DNA of 6,108 nt, from the NCBI GenBank assembly GCA_013043085.1, contig JABDOU010000061.1, positions 1-6,108 of the forward strand, read 5' to 3'. The translations under genes were made by a program, and so were the position numbers. Numbering within the stretch: position 1 is the first letter of the stretch; each line of letters begins with the position of its first letter. Below are positions 1-5,131 of the stretch, one piece after another. The notes under the pieces were generated by a model. That model saw only the letters and a list, made by a program, of their open reading frames with translations. It was not told the DNA's origin and searched no databases. The DNA comes from Acidimicrobiia bacterium (GTDB lineage: Bacteria; Actinomycetota; Acidimicrobiia; Spongiisociales; SHLN01).

Positions 1-20
1 GAACCAGGATTTCTCCAGTT

Positions 21-761
21 CTAGATTTCGGCCAGTTTCAACGTGGAATCGGGCGCCGTCGTCCGCTCGGTGTTCGTCGTCTGGAAGATGTGGCCATGGT
101 CTACAACGGTATTGGTGTTGTCACAGCCACCGCGGTCTGAGGGTTGAAACGAGGCGAGGACCTGGGGTGGGCCGACCTCGCGGCCATCAACCAACCGGCC
201 TCTGAGATCCGACCAGCTCACGGTGACAGACGGCGCATCGCAATCGGCAAACGATTCGGTCCACACGGTGGCCGCAGCAAGGAATTCACCCTCACAGTTG
301 ATCTCGCGAATCGTAACGATGTCATGGGTCTCCAGGTCGGCGATCACGCCCCGCCAGGAGTTCGGTTCGCTGCCTCTGGCAACGACCAGTTGATAGGCCC
401 GATGCGGATACCACATGTAGTCCCGGGTGTTCGGGTCCTGGTTGGCGCTCGGCAGCTCTGATTCGGAACCTGTCAACACGTGCCCCCCTAGATATTGAGA
501 CGCGTACCCACCCCAATTCACGGCGCGACTGGCCGGATGAGCCTTGTTCCACTGGAGGCCTATGTGTCCACCCCCGAACTGGGTGCCATCGGCTGATACG
601 AAATCAACTTGCATGGCCCAGAAATACAGGCTCGAGACGGACGGCAGGTTCTGAACTTCCAAAACTGCGGATACGGCGACCAAACCCGTTGGTGGAGGTT
701 CCCACCAGGCATGGAACGACGACGCACCATTGGGTGACATGGGTGGTCCTTCAGTGCGCAT
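21..761 (-). CDS. Hypothetical protein, possibly DUF3472-like
   Basis: A 246-residue protein of unknown function. It is rich in Trp, Gly and Asn. It has a beta-rich look, with segments such as LYFWAMQVDF (45-54), GGGHIGLQW (63-71) and MWYPHRAYQLVVARG (116-130), then a W-x-G-x-I-x-D-x-E-T stretch (136-145). The pattern 'FWAMQ..F...GGGHIGLQ...WY..Y.L.V.R....W.G.I.D' recalls the DUF3472 family of actinobacterial proteins, but that is a memory-based resemblance and weak. There are three cysteines (156, 174, 213). No signal peptide, membrane segment or catalytic motif is visible, so it is probably cytoplasmic. Two starts are possible. ATG at 761 has AAAGGA about 7 bases upstream; ATG at 740 (residue 8) has AAGGA 6 bases upstream. 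It is divergent from the GNAT/acyl-CoA synthetase gene and may share its control region. That the ORF is a real gene rests on its length, both Shine-Dalgarno sites and protein-like composition. Confidence 0.75.
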   Translation of the reverse strand: MRTEGPPMSPNGASSFHAWWEPPPTGLVAVSAVLEVQNLPSVSSLYFWAMQVDFVSADGTQFGGGHIGLQWNKAHPASRAVNWGGYASQYLGGHVLTGSESELPSANQDPNTRDYMWYPHRAYQLVVARGSEPNSWRGVIADLETHDIVTIREINCEGEFLAAATVWTESFADCDAPSVTVSWSDLRGRLVDGREVGPPQVLASFQPSDRGGCDNTNTVVDHGHIFQTTNTERTTAPDSTLKLAEI

Positions 762-821
762 TGCCTGTCCTTTGTCATGTCGAGATTGGGCCGATCCACT
801 TCCACCTGCCAGAATCTCGCC
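762..821. promoter_or_regulatory. Divergent control region with 7-bp inverted repeat
   Basis: This short stretch separates the divergent start at 761 from the likely true start of the fusion gene at GTG 822. It contains a perfect inverted repeat, CGAGATT (781-787) and AATCTCG (813-819). The spacer is 25 bases and the arm centres are 32 bp apart, about three helical turns, as expected for a dimeric regulator or a DNA loop. A minus-strand Shine-Dalgarno (AAAGGA, about 768-773) lies at its left edge. I could not find a convincing -35/-10 pair on either strand. A weak -10-like GAATCT (812-817) overlaps the right arm and would suit a leaderless GTG 822 transcript. A 7-bp dyad can arise by chance in 60 bp, so the operator call is tentative. 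Confidence 0.3.
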
Positions 822-3512
822 GTGGCCAATTATCCCACCGAACTCGAACTCGATGTCGTCCTCAAGGACGGCGCCCCTGCGAAGGTGCGCCCGGTCCGGG
901 AAAGCGATTCCAACCTGCTCGAGGATCTATTCACCCGTCTGAGCGCTGAAACGGTATATCGCCGGTTCTTCCAAACCAAAACCGGGCTGAGCGAAAAGGA
1001 GCTCGAGTACTTCACCCATGTCGATTATGCGGAGCGAATGGCATTCCTCGTGCTGATGGACGAGCGATTGATTGCGGTTGGTCGGTACAGCAAACTCCTC
1101 GATGAACCGGTAGCCGAGGTGGCGTTCGTCGTGGATGACGAGTACCAGGGGCGGGGAGTAGGCACCTTGCTCCTCCAGCTTCTCACCGAACACGCTCGTG
1201 ACAATGACATCAGCGGATTTCGGGCGCTCGTTCTCGCTGACAACTACGGGATGATGCGAGTGTTTCGCAACAGCGGATACCAACTTGCCAGACATCTCGA
1301 AGATGGCGTATACGAAGTCGATTTTCCGACCGCATATACCGAGCTGGCCAGGGAGCAAGAATCCAGTCGTGAACGGAGCGCTGTCATCGCTTCGCTGCTT
1401 CCGCTGTTCTATCCAAATTCGGTCGCCGTGATCGGTGCGAGTCGGAACAAGGCCTCGATCGGGGGCAGGCTGTTCGCCAACCTTCTTCGCGTCGGCTTCT
1501 CGGGTGCGGTCTATCCCGTCAATCCATCCGCGTCGGTCGTGTCGTCTGTGCGGGCCTATCCCAGCGTGATGGCCATACCGGACTCTGTTGATTTGGCGTT
1601 CATAGTGGTACCGCAGGAACACGTTTACGAAGCCGTTGCCGATTGTGTGGAAAAGGGCGTGCGTGGAGTGGTCGTTATCAGCGCAGGCTTCAGCGAGGTT
1701 GGCGAGGACGCTACTGAACAGGCTCTGGTTGATTTGGTTCGCAAAGGCGGTATGAGGATGGTTGGGCCGAATTGCATGGGGCTGCTGAACACCGACCCGG
1801 CCGTGAGTCTCAACGGCACGTTTGCGCCTGTGTATCCACCCCGAGGCAATGTTGGTATGTCGAGCCAGAGCGGCGCCCTCGGTATCGCGCTCCTCGATTT
1901 TGCCAAGCGCCTCGACATCGGTGTCTCGTCGTTCGTGTCGATCGGCAACAAGGCAGACGTGACCGGTGCCGACCTTCTGCTTCACTGGGAAGGCGACCCA
2001 TCTACGGACGTGATCGTTCTCTATCTCGAGTCCTTCGGCAATCCCCGCCGCTTCAGCCGGATAGCCAGGCGAGTTGCTCGTACAAAGCCGATCGTGGCGG
2101 TCAAGTCGGGTCGCACGCACGCTGGTCGCCGGGCCGCCGGTAGTCACACGGGGGCGATGGCGTCAAGCGAGGTCGCGGTTGAGGCGCTGTTTCGAGAAAC
2201 CGGGGTCATCAGGACTCGCACGCTCAACGGTCTCTTCAACGTGACGTCGTTGCTTGCCAACCAGCCGATCCCGTCGGGCCCAAGGGTGGCGATTGTTACC
2301 AACGCCGGTGGTCCCGGAATTCTGGCGGCCGATGCCATCGCTGCCAACGATCTCGATCTGGTGCAGCTCTCGGACGACTTGCAAGACCAGCTGCGGTCGA
2401 TATTGTCCGCCGAAGCTTCGATCACGAATCCGGTTGACATGATTGCGAGCGCCGGTGCAGATGCATACAGCCGTACGATGCGCGCAATCATGGATTCGGG
2501 AGAATGCGATTCTCTGATCACGATTTACATACCGACGACGAGCGAGGGTCACGAGGAGATCTGGAACAGCGTGCAGGATGCGGCCATGTCCAACACAGCC
2601 GTCACGACGCTTGCCGTATACATGACCGCGCACAGGAACCGCCGGGTCGACGATCAACTGAGGCTTCCAACGTACACCTTTCCGGAAGAGGCAGCGCAGG
2701 CGCTCGCCAGGGCAGTGAGGTACGGAGAGTGGCTGCGACGCCCCGAGGGCGAGCTGCCCTTATTCGAAGATGTCGATTCGGAGGCCGCCGCAGCAACAAT
2801 TGATGCGGCTCTTGCCCGAATGGGCCCTGAAGGTGGGTGGCTGACCCCCGAAGAAGTTGAGAGGGTCTTGGAGGCTTACGGACTCACGTTGCCTGCCTCG
2901 AAGGTCGCAGAATCGGCTGAAGACGCCGCGGCATTTGCCGCCGATCTCGGCCGCAATGTTGTCCTCAAAGCCATAGGTGTTGTTCACAAATCCGACGTCG
3001 GAGGGGTGAAGCTCAATGTTGAGCCCGACAATGCGGCGGCTGAATTCATTGCAATGATGGCGTCGGTGCCCGACATAACCGGCGTTTTGGTGCAGGAGTA
3101 CGTTGGCGACGGACACGAAGTGATCATTGGCATGTCCGACGATCCTTCTTTCGGTCCGATCGTCGCCTTCGGCATGGGTGGCGTAACCGTTGAGCTCATG
3201 AAGGATGTGTCTTTTCGGATCCACCCGATCACGGACGTAGACGCCGGCGAGATGATGACTGAGCTGAAATCGGCTCCGATCCTCGATGGGTATCGGGGCG
3301 GTGCGCCTGGCGACGTGCCGGCTATTCGGGAGGCTCTGCTTCGCGTGGGAGCCATGATCGAGGATCATCCGGCGATAGCCGAAATGGACCTCAATCCGGT
3401 CAAGGTGCTCGAACCAGGCCAGGGCGTGAGGACGGTGGATGCGCGCATCCGGGTCGCTGCGGCCAATCCTTATTACATCCCATCGCGCCACAACATGCCC
3501 GGGATTCAATAG
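777..3512 (+). CDS. GNAT acetyltransferase fused to ADP-forming acyl-CoA synthetase (Pat-type)
   Basis: Likely protein lysine acetyltransferase of the Pat/AcuA-like group and/or ADP-forming acyl-CoA synthetase; acts in the cytoplasm. Domains in order: GNAT fold at about 35-185, with acetyl-CoA loop QGRGVG (124-129); CoA-binding Rossmann domain from about 212, with VAVIGAS (216-222) and YPVNP (246-250); first ligase domain with VGPNCMG (329-335), SQSGALG (363-369) and SHTGAMA (456-462); second ligase domain with TNAGGPG (508-514) and NPVDMI (551-556); ATP-grasp region about 689-890, with HKSDVGG (737-743), FGMGGV (798-803) and EMDLNPV (869-875). His457 and His737 match the two phospho-transfer histidines of ADP-forming acetyl-CoA synthetases, so the synthetase half may be active. 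In Salmonella Pat the GNAT domain is C-terminal; here it is N-terminal, as in actinobacterial homologs. Start: ATG 777 gives 911 residues, but family similarity begins at VANYPTELELDVVLKDG, favouring GTG 822 (896 residues). Neither start has a clear Shine-Dalgarno. Residue numbers use ATG 777. A hydrolase gene follows after 2 bases. Confidence 0.93.
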   Translation: MSRLGRSTSTCQNLAVANYPTELELDVVLKDGAPAKVRPVRESDSNLLEDLFTRLSAETVYRRFFQTKTGLSEKELEYFTHVDYAERMAFLVLMDERLIAVGRYSKLLDEPVAEVAFVVDDEYQGRGVGTLLLQLLTEHARDNDISGFRALVLADNYGMMRVFRNSGYQLARHLEDGVYEVDFPTAYTELAREQESSRERSAVIASLLPLFYPNSVAVIGASRNKASIGGRLFANLLRVGFSGAVYPVNPSASVVSSVRAYPSVMAIPDSVDLAFIVVPQEHVYEAVADCVEKGVRGVVVISAGFSEVGEDATEQALVDLVRKGGMRMVGPNCMGLLNTDPAVSLNGTFAPVYPPRGNVGMSSQSGALGIALLDFAKRLDIGVSSFVSIGNKADVTGADLLLHWEGDPSTDVIVLYLESFGNPRRFSRIARRVARTKPIVAVKSGRTHAGRRAAGSHTGAMASSEVAVEALFRETGVIRTRTLNGLFNVTSLLANQPIPSGPRVAIVTNAGGPGILAADAIAANDLDLVQLSDDLQDQLRSILSAEASITNPVDMIASAGADAYSRTMRAIMDSGECDSLITIYIPTTSEGHEEIWNSVQDAAMSNTAVTTLAVYMTAHRNRRVDDQLRLPTYTFPEEAAQALARAVRYGEWLRRPEGELPLFEDVDSEAAAATIDAALARMGPEGGWLTPEEVERVLEAYGLTLPASKVAESAEDAAAFAADLGRNVVLKAIGVVHKSDVGGVKLNVEPDNAAAEFIAMMASVPDITGVLVQEYVGDGHEVIIGMSDDPSFGPIVAFGMGGVTVELMKDVSFRIHPITDVDAGEMMTELKSAPILDGYRGGAPGDVPAIREALLRVGAMIEDHPAIAEMDLNPVKVLEPGQGVRTVDARIRVAAANPYYIPSRHNMPGIQ

Positions 3513-3514
3513 CC

Positions 3515-4318
3515 GTGCACACGGCCATGCTCGAATATGTGACGTTCTCGGATGGGCCGGTAGGAACCCTGGCGTTGCTACATGCAACCGGTTTTTGCAA
3601 GGAGGTTTGGAAACCGGTCGTGGAGGATCTGCGGGGTATGAGCGTCGAGCACGACATCGTGCTCTGGGATCAACCAGGGCACGGCGAGTCCCCGCCAGGC
3701 CCCGAACCCGTCGATTGGTGGGACTCGGCTACGGCCTCGCTTGCGGTGGTAGGTGGTCGAGGCGAGCCCGTCATCGGCATCGGGCATTCGAGCGGGGGAG
3801 CAGCTCTCGCTATGGCGGAAATCCTGCAACCGGGAACGTTCGCCGCGCTGTTGTTGTTCGAACCGATCATCTTTCCCCCGCCGTACCTTCCGTACGAACA
3901 AGGGTTGTACTCGGCAACGCTCGCGCGTCGCAGCGAGTTCGAATCCCAAGAGGACGCCCTAGAACACCTCAGGGATCGTGGTGCGTTCCGTTCGTGGGAC
4001 GAAAGGGCGCTGCGCGCCTATGTCGATGGAGCACTCGTCGACGTTGATGGACGATCGCATCTCCGTTGCGCACCTGCGACAGAAGCGAGCTACTACCGAA
4101 GCGCTGGACTACATGAGGCGTGGGAGCGCCTCGGAGAAATCTCCATTCCGGTGAGGCTCGTGGCCGGGCAACACTCAGATACGCACGATGTTGCGTTTCT
4201 CGGTGCTCAGGCGGACCGCTTTTCCAACGCCAGCTGGAACGTTGTTCCCGATGTTGGCCACCTCTTCCCCATGGAAAACCCGCTGGCAACCGCCCGTATC
4301 ATCGCCGATTTCATCTGA
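3515..4318 (+). CDS. Alpha/beta hydrolase
   Basis: A 267-residue alpha/beta-hydrolase-fold enzyme, the usual length for a single-domain member, with no signal peptide, so cytoplasmic. Visible motifs: oxyanion-hole region LLHATGF (21-27), D-x-x-G-H-G-x-S (52-59), the nucleophile elbow GHSSG (90-94) with Ser92, a probable catalytic acid at Asp222 in AGQHSDTHD, and the catalytic His249 in DVGHLFPMENP. The full triad suggests an active ester, thioester or C-C hydrolase; the substrate cannot be read from sequence. The middle part (about 120-200) is the variable cap. The start is GTG 3515, 2 bases after the TAG of the upstream fusion gene; ATG 3527 (residue 5) is an alternative. Neither has a good Shine-Dalgarno, which fits translational coupling to the upstream gene. 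A role in feeding or trimming acyl groups for the fusion enzyme is inference from position only. Confidence 0.92.
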   Translation: MHTAMLEYVTFSDGPVGTLALLHATGFCKEVWKPVVEDLRGMSVEHDIVLWDQPGHGESPPGPEPVDWWDSATASLAVVGGRGEPVIGIGHSSGGAALAMAEILQPGTFAALLLFEPIIFPPPYLPYEQGLYSATLARRSEFESQEDALEHLRDRGAFRSWDERALRAYVDGALVDVDGRSHLRCAPATEASYYRSAGLHEAWERLGEISIPVRLVAGQHSDTHDVAFLGAQADRFSNASWNVVPDVGHLFPMENPLATARIIADFI

Positions 4319-4332
4319 AGAAACGTAGGCCA

Positions 4333-4362
4333 TTGGCGGACAGGTCGGCTTTGTACCAATAT
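4333..4362 (+). promoter_or_regulatory. Weak candidate promoter for the GlsB-type gene
   Basis: TTGGCG (4333-4338) and CAATAT (4357-4362) are separated by 18 bp and lie in the gap between the hydrolase stop and the small membrane-protein gene. Both match the housekeeping sigma consensus only partly. An imperfect inverted repeat overlaps it: GCCATTGG (4329-4336) against CCAATATGGC (4356-4365), with a 2-base bulge. It could be an operator or an RNA stem. If used, this promoter would start transcription near 4369, inside the hairpin described next. Confidence 0.2.
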
Positions 4363-4364
4363 GG

Positions 4365-4383
4365 CTCCCTACTCAAAAGGGAG
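4365..4383 (+). promoter_or_regulatory. Hairpin that masks the Shine-Dalgarno of the GlsB-type gene
   Basis: CTCCCT (4365-4370) can pair perfectly with AGGGAG (4378-4383) around a 7-base loop, ACTCAAA. The right arm is the Shine-Dalgarno of the gene starting at 4389, part of AAAAGGGAG with 5 bases to the ATG. Folding would hide the ribosome site in transcripts reading through from upstream. A transcript starting near 4369 would lack most of the left arm and be open. The pairing is seen in the sequence; regulation is inference. Any strong Shine-Dalgarno can find a chance CU-rich partner. Confidence 0.35.
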
Positions 4384-4388
4384 AACAC

Positions 4389-4658
4389 ATGATCAGCACA
4401 TTGATTGGTGCCGTGATCGCAGGTGCGATCATCGGATCGCTCGCACGATTGGTCCTGCCCGGTGAGCAGAATATTTCGACAGGGTTGACCATCGGGATCG
4501 GCTTTGCCGGAGCGCTGGTGGGTGGACTGATCGCCCAGGCCGCCGGTCTCGACAACACCAACGGCATCGACTGGATCAAGCACATCATCCAGGTCGCTGT
4601 TGCCGCCGGCGGCATCGTGCTCTACGGCAACATGCAACAGCAGAAGCGGCTTCCCTGA
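4389..4658 (+). CDS. GlsB/YeaQ/YmgE-type stress-response membrane protein
   Basis: An 89-residue, very hydrophobic protein of the transglycosylase-associated (GlsB/YeaQ/YmgE) family, at the usual size. Three membrane segments are visible at about 2-20, 31-52 and 64-80. The family signature is clear: glycine-rich helix 1 (IGAVIAGAIIGSLAR), then the loop LARLVLPGEQ (18-27), then helix 2 with GIGFAGALVGGLIAQ (36-50). The C-terminus is a short basic tail, QQQKRLP. Members sit in the cytoplasmic membrane and are often induced by stress or acid; the molecular role is unknown despite the 'transglycosylase-associated' name. The ATG at 4389 is well supported by AAGGGAG (4377-4383) 5 bases upstream. 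It converges on the next gene with 7 bases between stop codons and no visible terminator, so the two transcripts probably overlap at their 3' ends. Confidence 0.93.
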   Translation: MISTLIGAVIAGAIIGSLARLVLPGEQNISTGLTIGIGFAGALVGGLIAQAAGLDNTNGIDWIKHIIQVAVAAGGIVLYGNMQQQKRLP

Positions 4659-4665
4659 CTTCCGA

Positions 4666-5049
4666 TCAGCTGTCCGTGACGGGTTCCGGGTCGGCGGGTC
4701 GGGATTCTGCAACCTTCTGACTTGCGTGCTTCGGACTTGCGTGCATCGGACTTACGTGGTCGTGACGGAGAAACAGGTAGAGCGGCAAGGCCAGTGACAG
4801 TCCTACGGTCAGGCTCGCGGCCGGCACCAACCACCAGGTGCGGATTCCCAGCACTCGCGCATCGCGGTAGGACCAGATCAGCCACACGATGATGCTGATC
4901 GAAAGGTCGAACACAAACCCCGTCATGAGCGGACTCCCGAACAACGCGTCTCTAAAGGCGAGGCGATCGGCGTCGGCGAAATAGCCCGCAAAGAACAGCC
5001 ACGGAACGACGGTTCCGACGACCGCGAGCCCGGCGTAGATCCGTTTCAT
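4666..5049 (-). CDS. DUF2834-like small membrane protein
   Basis: A 127-residue membrane protein with three predicted helices, about 5-24, 41-61 and 71-94. The middle matches the DUF2834 pattern: F-x-DAL-F-x-SPL-x-TGFVFDLSISI (32-53), Y-R-DAR-x-LGIR (61-70) and W-x-VPAASL-x-VGLSLALPLYLFLR (73-95). DUF2834 proteins have no known function; they sit in the cytoplasmic membrane. The tail after residue 95 is hydrophilic and contains the near-repeat SPMHA-SPKHA-SQKVA (100-114), probably facing the cytoplasm or cell exterior. The tail looks like a lineage-specific addition. ATG 5049 is supported by GAGAGGA, ending 5 bases upstream. Only about 34 bp lie between the start and the upstream terminator-like palindrome, leaving little room for its own promoter. 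Confidence 0.88.
   Translation of the reverse strand: MKRIYAGLAVVGTVVPWLFFAGYFADADRLAFRDALFGSPLMTGFVFDLSISIIVWLIWSYRDARVLGIRTWWLVPAASLTVGLSLALPLYLFLRHDHVSPMHASPKHASQKVAESRPADPEPVTDS
4721..4759. repeat. 15-bp tandem repeat in the DUF2834-like gene
   Basis: Two units, CTTGCGTGCTTCGGA (4721-4735) and CTTGCGTGCATCGGA (4736-4750), differ at one base. A partial third unit CTTACGTGG follows (4751-4759). A degenerate copy (about 9 of 15 bases) may precede them at 4706-4720. The period keeps reading frame and encodes the 5-residue units SPMHA, SPKHA and SQKVA in the C-terminal tail. This looks like in-frame slippage expansion. Confidence 0.8.
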
Positions 5050-5083
5050 GATGTTCCTCTCCAGGGTCGATCCGCAAAACGTA

Positions 5084-5112
5084 GTAGTCCCCCGGGGACC
5101 CCGGGGGACTAC
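5084..5112 (-). terminator. Perfect 14-bp inverted repeat, likely intrinsic terminator
   Basis: GTAGTCCCCCGGGG (5084-5097) and CCCCGGGGGACTAC (5099-5112) are exact reverse complements around a single A, giving a very stable GC-rich stem. It begins 19 bases past the stop codon of the FAS1 gene. On the minus strand it is followed by a short T run (TTTT at about 5076-5079) after TACG, a modest U-tract. This fits a rho-independent terminator for the FAS1 gene, separating it from the DUF2834-like gene. On the plus strand no T-run follows, so it is probably one-directional. Confidence 0.75.
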
Positions 5113-5131
5113 GTCTGGTTGGTTCTCGTGG

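Noticed and set aside
927..2147. Long minus-strand open frame (406 codons) opposite the acetyltransferase/synthetase gene
   Set aside because: Its protein is rich in His and Arg with no recognisable domain, and the plus strand here encodes well-conserved GNAT and CoA-binding motifs. It is a shadow of GC-biased codon use.
2760..3587. Minus-strand open frame (275 codons) opposite the ATP-grasp region
   Set aside because: Low-complexity His/Arg-rich translation, no family signal, and it lies over conserved ATP-grasp motifs on the other strand.
4601..4614. 14-bp palindrome TGCCGCCGGCGGCA inside the GlsB-type gene
   Set aside because: It encodes the normal Ala/Gly stretch of the third helix and has no T-run; codon choice explains it better than a terminator.
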